From Drosophila pseudoobscura (taxonomy: Eukaryota; Arthropoda; Insecta; Diptera; Drosophilidae), in NCBI RefSeq assembly GCF_009870125.1, contig NC_046683.1, positions 24,022,129 through 24,086,128 of the forward strand: a stretch of 64,000 nt of DNA, read 5' to 3'. Position numbers and translations under genes: made by a program. Below the pieces are notes generated by a model, which saw nothing but the letters and a program-made list of their open reading frames with translations, was not told the DNA's origin and did not search any database. How positions within the stretch are numbered: the first letter of the stretch is position 1; each line of letters begins with the position of its first letter. Below are positions 11,497-24,715 of this stretch, one piece after another.

Positions 11497-11948
11497 TTTA
11501 CCCGATACTCCAAGTGAGTACAGGGGTATATTCGATTTGGTGATTGGTGAAAATGGATGTGTGTTACGTCCGGAAGGAATAGTTTCCGACCCTACAAAAA
11601 ATATATTTTCTTGATCAGCATCAATAGCCGAGTCGAATCTGTCCGTCATTATAAGCGCCTAGTGTTCAAAGACTATAAAGACTATGCTAGAGCAAAGACA
11701 TTTTATATCCGGAATTCTGTGATATGTCACTGTTAGAAGCTTTTTTTTTTAAACTTCGCCACACCCCCTTCCGCCACCGCAAAGGAAGAAAATTCTGGGG
11801 TATCCACAAATCTCAGAAACTGTTAAGGCTAGAGTAACGAAATTTGGTATCCACACTCCTGTTACATCTCAATATAAAACGTATATTTCAAAACTTCGCC
11901 CCAACCCCTTCCGCCGCCACTCACAACTCACAACGTTCCACCTCGTTT
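11497..11948 (+). mobile_element. Internally deleted DINE-1-like Helentron, unit 2/3 junction
   Basis: Copy of 5457-5906 with the same terminal sequences and the same internal deletion, showing that the deletion predates the amplification. Confidence 0.8.
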
Positions 11949-13307
11949 CCCATTGTTTTGGTTCTAAAATGTTGACGCGGAGTGTGTGAGCCGATCACAG
12001 TTAAATAAAAACGATGCAACGCGAGAGTTCAGACGAGCTTACAAACGTTTTTGAGTTCAATTTTGTGGAATTTTTTATTTGTGTGTGTCCAAAATGCGAC
12101 GACCGAAAAAGAACCAACAGCTATGCACAAACGAATTACCGAGATGTTTTGCACTGTTTCGAGCTCGAATTCGAGAGAGAGATATGTGCAGCCGGTCACG
12201 AGAGCTGGCTGAAGCAAGCGACGAAAGAGAAGGCGAAGAAAACTAATGGGCCAGTGCACTGCGCAGGCTGGAGCAGACTGCGAAAGAGGAAAGAAAACGA
12301 ATAGCGGGTCGCTAGAACTGCCACGGTCGGCTACAACGATCTTTGGTTCGCTTCTTTTCGACAAATGTAAGGTTAAACCCCCGAATTTGATTTAACGAAC
12401 TGTATGAAATACCATTAACACACGACAAGTCCACGGCTATCATGTCGGGATCACCAAAATCTTGGAAGCTGAAAGAACGTTACATTTGTGTGTGCAATAT
12501 GCACTGAGAGCGTACATGGGATGAGCTCGATAATAGAAAGCTTAATAGATAGGTTCTTGACGTTACTTAAGAGCTGCTGCTCCGAACTTTGGTTATACAA
12601 AAATTTGCTTTAAAAAGCAAACTCCCTCTTATGTTGCACATACCTCGCCCAGTCCACAGGGTCCGGGTCCTACCAAATCGTTTGAAGTACTTGTTACGAA
12701 GATTCTTAAATTTCACAAGACCCTATTACTTATAGGGTACTTGCCTATAGCAGCCTTGCACCCTTCTGGAAGCATTGTTTCCAATAATACGTTCAGACGG
12801 AAGAGTTAGCACTAGGATGCGAGAGAACAGAAGCCCGATTGACGTTTAACATACTATCCCGAATAGCATTCAAGCTGACAGTAGAAAAGAAGTATTCATA
12901 ATATGGTTCCGCCCAGGGCGAATAAGAATGGAAATAAGCTAAGAATCCTAACGGCATATGATGCATGTGACAGTCTGCGATAGGCTGTTCGCAACAAGTA
13001 ACATGGCACTCTATATCCGAACTAACAAAAATTATGTCTAGAATCTAATTTAGCCTATTGGCCTTCAGCTATGTGGTCGGGCGGAGACTAAGCCTCCCGG
13101 AGACTCTTTTCCAAAGCTAAAGCTTAGAACGTTGAGCGGAACTGGGCCGAATACATGGTCAGTCTGCCAACTTATAATTAATAACTTAGGAAAGCCAAAC
13201 GCGCCTCATAGGGTAAGTTCTGTAGAGAAATCGAAAATAACTCAGAAGCCTCGCGCTTGCGCAGAGTTCTGTCGAAGACAACACCCACTCTGGGCTAGCT
13301 GCATAAT

Positions 13308-13780
13308 GTCGACCAGTCTTGAGCAACGTCCAGAAATGAGTCGCTACATCTTCTCCTTAACACCCACTTCCCCGGCTGCGATGAAAACAGACCCAACTAC
13401 TTCGCGCCTCCATCTGTCGTCTCAAATGCCATCCTGAACCTGCGAAGACAGGAGAATATTTCCTGGTATTTTAAACCATACAAGTCCGCGGGGCCAGATG
13501 GCATTATCCCTGCCCAACTGATTCACGCGGGATATAAAGACAAAATAATTTACGAGGGAATCTTCTCCAACAGGTGCATCACTAACCTATTTAGCTTATT
13601 AAAAATAATATTTTCTTGGGTTCACTCCATAATAAAACAATCATCTAGCAAAAGAATCTCGTGCGGCAAATGCAGACTACTTGGTATCCTAGCCGACGAC
13701 TACGGATCGCCGGTCCATACCAATGAACCCAAATTGAAGTCGCCAAAAACGCAGAGGTGCTGACGGTCTCGCAGGCTACC
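13308..13780. pseudogene. LINE RT (+) and endonuclease (-) scraps, unit 3
   Basis: Copy of the pair in unit 1. The RT scrap here reads KPYKSAGPDG, with the family-typical glycine, and its linker is shorter by a small deletion. The endonuclease scrap is on the minus strand (about 13,645-13,780). Confidence 0.6.
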
Positions 13781-13782
13781 AT

Positions 13783-14690
13783 ATATTTTAACAATTTTTT
13801 GAGTGTGCGCGAAACAGGGGCCAAACTAGGCAAAGAAACGTGGCCGATGCTCTATCGCACCAAAACGTTAACGCCCTGCAAAACAACCACTAAGACCCGG
13901 AGTCCGATGAGGCCACGATCTTATTATTTCCAAAAAATGTCTAAATTAGCCAACGAGGTGATCCTAAATTGTAAAGTTTGCGCAAGGGCAAAGTACGATA
14001 GGCACCCAAAAAACCAAGAACTCGGCCAAGCGCCGATTCCCTCACAAGCTTAAGAGATGTTACACGTTGACATCTTCTCCACAGACAAAAAATTCTTCCT
14101 CCCCTGCGTAGACAAACTATCCAAGTTCGCGTTGGTGCAACCCATTGCATCCAGGGCAATAGAGGACCTACGACCCCTCTACTGATACTAATGAACGTAT
14201 TTCCCAGGGCAAAGCAAGTCTATTGTGATAATGAGCCTGCTCTTAAGTCCGAGACAATAAGGTGTCTTCTTTTGAAGAATAATGATGTAAGCATCGTAAA
14301 GGCACCACTACTCCACAGCTTATCGAACGGCCAGGTGGAACATTTCCACAGCACCCTGTTAGAAATAGCCAGGTGCCTGAAACTTCAGGGAGGAATCGTA
14401 GACACAGTGACCTTATATTGCAAGGTACCGTCCAATATAACAGCTCCATTCATTCGGTAACCAAGCAAAGGCCCAAGGAAGTCTTAACCACCGTTTCGCC
14501 GGAATGCATCCAGGGCATTATAAAAAAGATAGAGGAATTTCCGATCGAGCAAAATACCAAACTAAACAAAAACCGACAGAACAGGGTCTTCGAAGTAGGC
14601 GAAGGAGTCCTTTCGCCCCTCTGCGACGGACTACGGTCCCCATCAAGGGGAGGGTGGTCAACAAGGGCAACCTCCGTCGATAATTTGTAA
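13783..14690 (+). pseudogene. Errantivirus RNase H/integrase remnant, unit 3
   Basis: Copy of 2346-3290 with a small deletion near the 3' end: the sequence after GGAGTCCT jumps directly to TTCGCCCC at about 14,611, removing about 33 bp found in units 1 and 2. Same broken integrase core. Confidence 0.8.
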
Positions 14691-14697
14691 TTTCCTT

Positions 14698-15332
14698 ATA
14701 ACATTTCGGCTTATAATTTTGACACTTTCACTCTTGACTACGACTGCACGGGTAACGGACTACACGCCCGCGAACTATATTTCCATCATGGACTCCGACA
14801 TACTGCTTTGGGACCAGTACGGATACGACACTCGACTAAATTCACCGACTACAGATCCATGACCGACGAGACAATGAAGTTGACAGACTTGTTTCCACAA
14901 TCCCACATGAGGAAGTTGTTGGAGATAGACACAGGACATGTACAAGACATGCTAACTGCCCTCGACGTTCACCACAGAAGGGTAAGAAGCCTTGACTGCC
15001 TGGGGACAGCTCTTAAGGCTTTAGCGGGTACGCCAGACTCAAACGACCTTAAGAATACGCAGCTAGTCACTGCAAATAATAGACAAATCGACATTAACAC
15101 CAAAACGCAAGAAAAGATTAATCAATTCACGGACACAGTCAATAAAATTCTGAAGACCACAAAGGACCAACGGGTGGACACGGGACACCTGTTCGAGGCC
15201 CTCACTACACGCCATAGAATGCTAATAACCGAATTGGGAGCTGTCATGCTCACTTGGACTCTTGAAAAAGTTAACGTAATTAATCCAGAAATAATAGACC
15301 ACATAGATATCAAATCAATTCTCACTGATTAA
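14698..15332 (+). pseudogene. Errantivirus env remnant, unit 3
   Basis: Copy of 3310-3944 with the 174-codon part open at 14,808-15,332. It differs from unit 1 by only one residue in the visible comparison. It carries the same upstream frame change and the same C-terminal truncation. Confidence 0.72.
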
Positions 15333-15469
15333 GTCACAGGGACCTCTATTAGAAATTAAGGGATCCACTGAGATGCCTTCAGTTCAGAATCTAGCAACTC
15401 CTATGCCATAGACTGATGTAAGTGACTTAGTTTTTCGCAGTCGAAGCTGTTTAGCGACGGCGACGGTGG

Positions 15470-16812
15470 CTAATAGAACAGGCTCAGATGGACGCTGGGA
15501 TATATATGCGCTTGCGGCAAGGAGGGCAATGCAACAATGCCGGTATGATTTGGCTGCGGCTCAATAGAAGACACAGTATGTAATGTCTGTGTTAGGCGAA
15601 GAAAATGCAGAACAGTGTGGTGCTTCGATTGGCAAGTACGGTAGGGACCCGATTTACAATCTTTCACGTGATGACCTTTCGTAGGCAAATGACGCATAAC
15701 AAGAGCCTTCTTGCTTCCTTGTGTCGATCGTTCGGCGATAGAGCTTTGAACCGTTGACAATTGGCAATCATAAGGTTCGTGCCCTCACACAACACAGGAA
15801 ACAGGAGCGTACGATGCTACAATCGATTTTCGGTGCCAACCCCGACTTGCCAACCTGACCATCTTGCTTTTGCATGGAGTTATAAATGCCTTCAAGGGTA
15901 CGACGATCTTTGTCCCAGGATGGAAGATCGTGATTCGACGAAACTGCTTGAGTCTGCCTGTCCATATTCAAATGCAATCAGCTATTTCCTCCTTAGTTGC
16001 CAGCGCTTCCAATGTGAGGTGAGGTGGCGGCGTCCGTAAACGTCCGCTGCAGATGAGTCAGATGAGTCCCCACGCGCCAGCCAAAATATTTCTCTAGTGT
16101 GTGCCTGTAGAATGAAATGGTTATTTGCAAATCGTTTTTTGAGAATATCTAATGCGGTATTGTACTTAGCCTCGTTCATCTCCTACGAACTAATGGTGTC
16201 CAATGCCGCTCCGCTCAAACAGGACCACTTTAACAGACCGCAGGACTTCTCAATAAAAGTCAGCTCAGCTTCACTATCAATACCAGCTGTGAACATGGAA
16301 TAGAAGCTTGTCCACTCTGTATAGTCTCCGCTGAACTTGGGAAGCTGCAGCTTTGGCTATCGCGATCGATTGACCATGTACATAATCATTGGGTTGGATT
16401 CACTTGGGTTCATTTGAAACGTGGAACAACGCGTGGGCTTCAACCGATTGCCCAACTCACGCTGTATGGTCCTCAATGATAGGATAGACGAGTCAAATTT
16501 TCCTGGTAGTTCACTGGACATAGACTCAAAATCCACTTCCTCCAAACTGGTGTGCGCCACAATAAAATTAGATTTCAGCACCGTCAATGATTCCAGCAAT
16601 CCTCGCAAATCGTATTCATCCATTTGGCGCAGCTTTTCGCGATCCATCTCTGTGCGTATGGACTCTGGCCTATCGAAAATGGCTTTAGTCTTCAGCATCA
16701 TGAAGGAAATCCGCGATGCAGGGAATTGGGTGTTGGCTGCGTTCGCACTAAACCTATCACTAGATTGAGCATCGCCAACTATCAAAGTATCACTATTATT
16801 TCCCATAGCCAA
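15470..16812 (-). pseudogene. Pao/BEL gag remnant, unit 3
   Basis: Full-length version of the array gag remnant. The N-terminal 151-codon part (16,812-16,357) is intact and identical in predicted protein to units 1 and 4. The middle and the zinc-knuckle parts are in other frames. Confidence 0.75.
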
Positions 16813-16841
16813 CGATCCACTACTTCTATTAATTTTCCTTA

Positions 16842-17291
16842 TTTACCCGATACTCCAAGTGAGTATAGGGGTATATTCGATTTGGTGATTGGTGAAAATG
16901 GATGTGTGTTACGTCCGGAAGGAATAGTTTCCGACCCTACAAAAAATATATTTTCTTGATCAGCATCAATAGCCGAGTCGAATCTGTCCGTCATTATAAG
17001 CGCCTAGTGTTCAAAGACTATAAAGACTATGCTAGAGCAACGACATTTTATATCCGGAATTCTGTGATATGTCACTGTTAGAAGCTTTTTTTTTAAACTT
17101 CGCCACACCCCCTTCCGCCACCGCAAAGGAAGAAAATCTGGGGTATCCACAAATCTCAGAAACTTTTAAGGCTAGAGTAACGAAATTTGGTATCCACACT
17201 CCTGTTAGATCTCAATATAAAACGTATATTTCAAAACTTCGCCCCAACCCCTTCCGCCGCCACTCACAACTCACAACGTTCCACCTCGTTT
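16842..17291 (+). mobile_element. Internally deleted DINE-1-like Helentron, unit 3/4 junction
   Basis: Same deleted Helentron as at 5457-5906, spanning the unit boundary at 17,238. Confidence 0.8.
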
Positions 17292-18650
17292 CCCATTGTT
17301 TTGGTTCTAAAATGTTGACGCGGAGTGTGTGAGCCGATCACAGTTAATTAAAAACGATGCAACGCGAGAGTTCAGACGAGCTTGCAAACGTTTTTGAGTT
17401 CAATTTTGTGGAATTTTTTATTTGTGTGTGTCCAAAATGCGACGACCGAAAAAGAACCAACAGCTATGCACAAACGAATTACCGAGATGTTTTGCACTGT
17501 TTTAAGTTCGAATTCGAGAGAGAGATATGTGCAGCCGGTCACGAAAGCTGGCTGAAGCAAGCGACGAAAGAGAAGGCGAAGAAAACTAATGGGCCAGTGC
17601 ACTGCGCAGGCTGGAGCAGACTGCGAAAGAGGAAAGAAAACGAATAGCGGGTCGCTAGAACTGCCACGGTCGGCTACAACGATCTTTGGTTCGCTTCTTT
17701 TCGACAAATGTAACGTTAAACCCTCGAATTTGATTTAACGAACTGTATGAAATACCATTAACACACGACAAGTCCACGGCTATCATGTCGGGATCACCAA
17801 AATCTTGGAAGCTGAAAGAACGTTACATTTGTGTGTGCAATATGCACTGAGAGCGTACATGGGATGAGCTCGATAATAGAAAGCTTAATAGATAGGTTCT
17901 TGACGTTACTTAAGAGCTGCTGCTCCGAACTTTGGTTATACAAAAATTTGCTTTAAAAAGCAAACTCCCTCTTATGTTGCACATACCTCGCCCAGTCCAC
18001 AGGGTCCGGGTCCTACCAAATCGTTTGAAGTACTTGTTACGAAGATTCTTAAATTTCACAAGACCCTATTACTTATAGGGTACTTGCCTATAGCAGCCTT
18101 GCACCCTTCTGGAAGCATTGTTTCCAATAATACGTTCAGACGGAAGAGTTAGCACTAGGATGCGAGAGAACAGAAGCCCGATTGACGTTTAACATACTAT
18201 CCCGAATAGCATTCAAGCTGACAGTAGAAAAGAAGTATTCATAATATGGTTCCGCCCAGGGCGAATAAGAATGGAAATAAGCTAAGAATCCTAACGGCAT
18301 ATGATGCATGTGACAGTCTGCGATAGGCTGTTCGCAACAAGTAACATGGCACTCTATATCCGAACTAACAAAAATTATGTCTAGAATCTAATTTAGCCTA
18401 TTGGCCTTCAGCTATGTGGTCGGGCGGAGACTAAGCCTCCCGGAGACTCTTTTCCAAAGCTAAAGCTTAGAACGTTGAGCGGAACTGGGCCGAATACATG
18501 GTCAGTCTGCCAACTTATAATTAATAACTTAGGAAAGCCAAACGCGCCTCATAGGGTAAGTTCTGTAGAGAAATCGAAAATAACTCAGAAGCCTCGCGCT
18601 TGCGCAGAGTTCTGTCGAAGACAACACCCACTCTGGGCTAGCTGCATAAT

Positions 18651-19123
18651 GTCGACCAGTCTTGAGCAACGTCCAGAAATGAGTCGCTACATCTTCTCCT
18701 TAACACCCACTTCCCCGGCTGCGATGAAAACAGACCCAACTACTTCGCGCCTCCATCTGTCGTCTCAAATGCCATCCTGAACCTGCGAAGACAGGAGAAT
18801 ATTTCCTGGTATTTTAAACCATACAAGTCCGCGGGGCCAGATGGCATTATCCCTGCCCAACTGATTCACGCGGGATATAAAGACAAAATAATTTACGAGG
18901 GAATCTTCTCCAACAGGTGCATCACTAACCTATTTAGCTTATTAAAAATAATATTTTCTTGGGTTCACTCCATAATAAAACAATCATCTAGCAAAAGAAT
19001 CTCGTGCGGCAAATGCAGACTACTTGGTATCCTAGCCGACGACTACGGATCGCCGGTCCATACCAATGAACCCAAATTGAAGTCGCCAAAAACGCAGAGG
19101 TGCTGACGGTCTCGCAGGCTACC
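18651..19123. pseudogene. LINE RT (+) and endonuclease (-) scraps, unit 4
   Basis: Copy of the unit 3 pair at the corresponding offset of 5,343 bp, with the same motifs and the same defects. Confidence 0.6.
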
Positions 19124-19125
19124 AT

Positions 19126-20033
19126 ATATTTTAACAATTTTTTGAGTGTGCGCGAAACAGGGGCCAAACTAGGCAAAGAAACGTGGCCGATGCTCTATCG
19201 CACCAAAACGTTAACGCCCTGCAAAACAACCACTAAGACCCGGAGTCCGATGAGGCCACGATCTTATTATTTCCAAAAAATGTCTAAATTAGCCAACGAG
19301 GTGATCCTAAATTGTAAAGTTTGCGCAAGGGCAAAGTACGATAGGCACCCAAAAAACCAAGAACTCGGCCAAGCGCCGATTCCCTCACAAGCTTAAGAGA
19401 TGTTACACGTTGACATCTTCTCCACAGACAAAAAATTCTTCCTCCCCTGCGTAGACAAACTATCCAAGTTCGCGTTGGTGCAACCCATTGCATCCAGGGC
19501 AATAGAGGACCTACGACCCCTCTACTGATACTAATGAACGTATTTCCCAGGGCAAAGCAAGTCTATTGTGATAATGAGCCTGCTCTTAAGTCCGAGACAA
19601 TAAGGTGTCTTCTTTTGAAGAATAATGATGTAAGCATCGTAAAGGCACCACTACTCCACAGCTTATCGAACGGCCAGGTGGAACATTTCCACAGCACCCT
19701 GTTAGAAATAGCCAGGTGCCTGAAACTTCAGGGAGGAATCGTAGACACAGTGACCTTATATTGCAAGGTACCGTCCAATATAACAGCTCCATTCATTCGG
19801 TAACCAAGCAAAGGCCCAAGGAAGTCTTAACCACCGTTTCGCCGGAATGCATCCAGGGCATTATAAAAAAGATAGAGGAATTTCCGATCGAGCAAAATAC
19901 CAAACTAAACAAAAACCGACAGAACAGGGTCTTCGAAGTAGGCGAAGGAGTCCTTTCGCCCCTCTGCGACGGACTACGGTCCCCATCAAGGGGAGGGTGG
20001 TCAACAAGGGCAACCTCCGTCGATAATTTGTAA
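19126..20033 (+). pseudogene. Errantivirus RNase H/integrase remnant, unit 4
   Basis: Copy of the unit 3 version, including its small deletion near the 3' end. Confidence 0.8.
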
Positions 20034-20040
20034 TTTCCTT

Positions 20041-20675
20041 ATAACATTTCGGCTTATAATTTTGACACTTTCACTCTTGACTACGACTGCACGGGTAACG
20101 GACTACACGCCCGCGAACTATATTTCCATCATGGACTCCGACATACTGCTTTGGGACCAGTACGGATACGACACTCGACTAAATTCACCGACTACAGATC
20201 CATGACCGACGAGACAATGAAGTTGACAGACTTGTTTCCACAATCCCACATGAGGAAGTTGTTGGAGATAGACACAGGACATGTACAAGACATGCTAACT
20301 GCCCTCGACGTTCACCACAGAAGGGTAAGAAGCCTTGACTGCCTGGGGACAGCTCTTAAGGCTTTAGCGGGTACGCCAGACTCAAACGACCTTAAGAATA
20401 CGCAGCTAGTCACTGCAAATAATAGACAAATCGACATTAACACCAAAACGCAAGAAAAGATTAATCAATTCACGGACACAGTCAATAAAATTCTGAAGAC
20501 CACAAAGGACCAACGGGTGGACACGGGACACCTGTTCGAGGCCCTCACTACACGCCATAGAATGCTAATAACCGAATTGGGAGCTGTCATGCTCACTTGG
20601 ACTCTTGAAAAAGTTAACGTAATTAATCCAGAAATAATAGACCACATAGATATCAAATCAATTCTCACTGATTAA
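20041..20675 (+). pseudogene. Errantivirus env remnant, unit 4
   Basis: Copy of the unit 3 version, with the 174-codon part open at 20,151-20,675 and the same predicted protein as unit 3. Confidence 0.72.
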
Positions 20676-20812
20676 GTCACAGGGACCTCTATTAGAAATT
20701 AAGGGATCCACTGAGATGCCTTCAGTTCAGAATCTAGCAACTCCTATGCCATAGACTGATGTAAGTGACTTAGTTTTTCGCAGTCGAAGCTGTTTAGCGA
20801 CGGCGACGGTGG

Positions 20813-22155
20813 CTAATAGAACAGGCTCAGATGGACGCTGGGATATATATGCGCTTGCGGCAAGGAGGGCAATGCAACAATGCCGGTATGATTTGGCTGC
20901 GGCTCAATAGAAGACACAGTATGTAATGTCTGTGTTAGGCGAAGAAAATGCAGAACAGTGTGGTGCTTCGATTGGCAAGTACGGTAGGGACCCGATTTAC
21001 AATCTTTCACGTGATGACCTTTCGTAGGCAAATGACGCATAACAAGAGCCTTCTTGCTTCCTTGTGTCGATCGTTCGGCGATAGAGCTTTGAACCGTTGA
21101 CAATTGGCAATCATAAGGTTCGTGCCCTCACACAACACAGGAAACAGGAGCGTACGATGCTACAATCGATTTTCGGTGCCAACCCCGACTTGCCAACCTG
21201 ACCATCTTGCTTTTGCATGGAGTTATAAATGCCTTCAAGGGTACGACGATCTTTGTCCCAGGATGGAAGATCGTGATTCGACGAAACTGCTTGAGTCTGC
21301 CTGTCCATATTCAAATGCAATCAGCTATTTCCTCCTTAGTTGCCAGCGCTTCCAATGTGAGGTGAGGTGGCGGCGTCCGTAAACGTCCGCTGCAGATGAG
21401 TCAGATGAGTCCCCACGCGCCAGCCAAAATATTTCTCTAGTGTGTGCCTGTAGAATGAAATGGTTATTTGCAAATCGTTTTTTGAGAATATCTAATGCGG
21501 TATTGTACTTAGCCTCGTTCATCTCCAACGAACTAATGGTGTCCAATGCCGCTCCGCTCAAACAGGACCACTTTAACAGACCGCAGGACTTCTCAATAAA
21601 AGTCAGCTCAGCTTCACTATCAATACCAGCTGTGAACATGGAACAGAAGCTTGTCCACTCTGTATAGTCTCCGCTGAACTTGGGAAGCTGCAGCTTTGGC
21701 TATCGCGATCGATTGACCATGTACATAATCATTGGGTTGGATTCACTTGGGTTCATTTGAAACGTGGAACAACGCGTGGGCTTCAACCGATTGCCCAACT
21801 CACGCTGTATGGTCCTCAATGATAGGATAGACGAGTCAAATTTTCCTGGTAGTTCACTGGACATAGACTCAAAATCCACTTCCTCCAAACTGGTGTGCGC
21901 CACAATAAAATTAGATTTCAGCACCGTCAATGATTCCAGCAATCCTCGCAAATCGTATTCATCCATTTGGCGCAGCTTTTCGCGATCCATCTCTGTGCGT
22001 ATGGACTCTGGCCTATCGAAAATGGCTTTAGTCTTCAGCATCATGAAGGAAATCCGCGATGCAGGGAATTGGGTGTTGGCTGCGTTCGCACTAAACCTAT
22101 CACTAGATTGAGCATCGCCAACTATCAAAGTATCACTATTATTTCCCATAGCCAA
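20813..22155 (-). pseudogene. Pao/BEL gag remnant, unit 4
   Basis: Copy of the unit 3 version. The DUF1759-like part (21,639-21,325) is open for 104 codons here, whereas unit 3 has a stop created by a single base change at about 16,186. Confidence 0.75.
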
Positions 22156-22184
22156 CGATCCACTACTTCTATTAATTTTCCTTA

Positions 22185-22634
22185 TTTACCCGATACTCCA
22201 AGTGAGTATAGGGGTATATTCGATTTGGTGATTGGTGAAAATGGATGTGTGTTACGTCCGGAAGGAATAGTTTCCGACCCTACAAAAAATATATTTTCTT
22301 GATCAGCATCAATAGCCGAGTCGAATCTGTCCGTCATTATAAGCGCCTAGTGTTCAAAGACTATAAAGACTATGCTAGAGCAACGACATTTTATATCCGG
22401 AATTCTGTGATATGTCACTGTTAGAAGCTTTTTTTTTAAACTTCGCCACACCCCCTTCCGCCACCGCAAAGGAAGAAAATCTGGGGTATCCACAAATCTC
22501 AGAAACTTTTAAGGCTAGAGTAACGAAATTTGGTATCCACACTCCTGTTAGATCTCAATATAAAACGTATATTTCAAAACTTCGCCCCAACCCCTTCCGC
22601 CGCCACTCACAACTCACAACGTTCCACCTCGTTT
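22185..22634 (+). mobile_element. Internally deleted DINE-1-like Helentron, unit 4/5 junction
   Basis: Last array copy of the deleted Helentron, spanning the boundary at 22,581. Confidence 0.8.
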
Positions 22635-24715
22635 CCCATTGTTTTGGTTCTAAAATGTTGACGCGGAGTGTGTGAGCCGATCACAGTTAATTAAAAACGA
22701 TGCAACGCGAGAGTTCAGACGAGCTTGCAAACGTTTTTGAGTTCAATTTTGTGGAATTTTTTATTTGTGTGTGTCCAAAATGCGACGACCGAAAAAGAAC
22801 CAACAGCTATGCACAAACGAATTACCGAGATGTTTTGCACTGTTTTAAGTTCGAATTCGAGAGAGAGATATGTGCAGCCGGTCACGAGAGCTGGCTGAAG
22901 CAAGCGACGAAAGAGAAGGCGAAGAAAACTAATGGGCCAGTGCACTGCGCAGGCTGGAGCAGACTGCGAAAGAGGAAAGAAAACGAATAGCGGGTCGCTA
23001 GAACTGCCACGGTCGGCTACAACGATCTTTGGTTCGCTTCTTTTCGACAAATGTAACGTTAAACCCTCGAATTTGATTTAACGAACTGTATGAAATACCA
23101 TTAACACACGACAAGTCCACGGCTATCATGTCGGGATCACCAAAATCTTGGAAGCTGCCGAACTTTTTAGGCTCCTGCTCATTTACAAATGAAAAATTGC
23201 TCCGTTGTTAAAGTTACAATTTGGCGTTTATTGTTCGATATTGTTTGTGTGTTTTTGTTAGAGGCCGTGAACTTTGGTTTAGGTGTTAGGCGCTTGGACG
23301 ATGAAGAGGAAGGCGCTTCGACGCTCGTCGACGCGCTTCTTATATGCGCTTAGACGCGCTTGTTATATGCCTTCGACGAAGTGAACTGACCGAGTGACTG
23401 AGCGAAGTGTCGATTAGTGGATTATAAGAAGTAAGAACGTTACATTTGTGTGTGCAATATGCACTGAGAGCGTACATGGGATGAGCTCGATAATAGAAAG
23501 CTTAATAGATAGGTTCTTGACGTTACTTAAGAGCTGCTGCTCCGAACTTTGGTTATACAAAAATTTGCTTAAAAAAGCAAACTCCCTCTTATGTTGCACA
23601 TACCTCGCCCAGTCCACAGGGTCCGGGTCCTACCAAATCGTTTGAAGTACTTGTTACGAAGATTCTTAAATTTCACAAGACCCTATAAGTAGCCTATATG
23701 AGCCTTGCACCCTTCTGGAAGCATTGTTTCCAATAATACGTTCGGACGGAAGAGTTAGCACTAGGATGCGAGAGAACAGAAGCCCGATTGACGTTTAACA
23801 TACTATCCCGAATAGCATTCAAGCTGACAGTAGAAAAGAAGTATTCATAATATGGTTCCGCCCAGGGCGAATAAGAATGGAAATAAGCTAAGAATCCTAA
23901 CGGCATATGATGCATGTGACAGTCTGCGATAGGCTGTTCGCAACAAAAATTATGTCTAGAATCTAATTTAGCCTATTGGCCTTCAGCTATGTGGTCGGGC
24001 GGAGACTAAGCCTCCCGGAGACTCTTTTCCAAAGCTAAAGCTTAGAACGTTAAGCGGAACTGGGCCGAATACATGGTCAGTCTGCCAACTTATAATTAAT
24101 AACTTAGGAAAGCCAAACGCACCTCATAGGGTAAGTTCTGTAGAGAAATCGAAAATAACTCAGAAGCCTCGCGCTTGCGCAGAGTTCTGTCGAAGACAAC
24201 ACCCACTCTGGGCTAGCTGCATAATGTCGACCAGTCTTGAACGTCCAGCAATGAGTCGCTACATCTTCTCCTTAACACCCACTTCCCCGGCTGCGATGAA
24301 AACAGACCCAACTACTTCGCGCCTCCTTCTGGCATCTCAAATGCCATATTGAACCTGCTATGCCAGGAGGACATTGTCTAGGCGTTCAAAAGCTTTAAAC
24401 CATACAAGTCCGCGGGGCCAGATGGCAATATCACTGCCCAACTGATTCACGCGGGACATAAAGACAAAATAATTTACGAGGGACTCTAACCTATTTAGCC
24501 TATTAAAAACATTATTTACGTGGGTTCACCCCATAATAAAACAATCATCTAGCAAAAGAATCTCGGACGGCTAATGCAAATTCCTTGGTATTCTAGCCGA
24601 CGACTGCGGATCGTCGGTCCATACCAACGAGCCCAAATTGAAGTCGCCAAAAACGCAGAGGTTCTGACGGTCTCGCAGGCTACCATATATTTTAACAATT
24701 TTTTGTGTGTGCGCC
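22581..24715. repeat. Macrosatellite unit 5, truncated array edge
   Basis: Partial unit of about 2.1 kb. It carries the 578-850 block like units 1 and 2, but the downstream structure of units 3 and 4. It has a private 32-bp deletion near 23,945 between AACAA repeats. From about 24,320 it diverges clearly from the other units. At about 24,715 it leaves them altogether, inside the LINE endonuclease scrap and before the errantivirus part. Confidence 0.88.
24226..24480 (+). pseudogene. LINE RT scrap, unit 5
   Basis: More divergent copy of the KPYKSAGPDG-containing RT scrap, on the plus strand. It differs from the array copies at many positions, unlike the rest of unit 5, which suggests an older or less homogenised version. 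Confidence 0.5.

Larger units (their letters stand above)
5853..11894. repeat. Macrosatellite unit 2
   Basis: This 6,042-bp unit is the closest relative of unit 1 across all shared parts, including both blocks that units 3-4 lack. It differs by two extra 175-bp copies at its left end (5927-6276) and by a deletion of roughly 170 bp in the Pao gag near 11,050. Confidence 0.93.
11895..17237. repeat. Macrosatellite unit 3
   Basis: This 5,343-bp unit lacks the 578-850 and 1455-1690 blocks of unit 1. The joins are visible as TTGGAAGCTGAAAGAACG near 12,470 and CAGCTATGTGGTCGG near 13,066. It has an insertion-type difference near 13,210-13,265 (GGGTAAGTTCTG to GCGCAGAGTTCTG) that in units 1-2 is collapsed across a repeated AGAGTTCTG/AAGTTCTG. 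Confidence 0.93.
17238..22580. repeat. Macrosatellite unit 4
   Basis: Exactly the same length as unit 3 (5,343 bp), with only scattered single-base differences seen by eye (for example near 17,533, and 16,186 against 21,529). This points to a very recent duplication or to homogenisation between the two. Confidence 0.93.
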
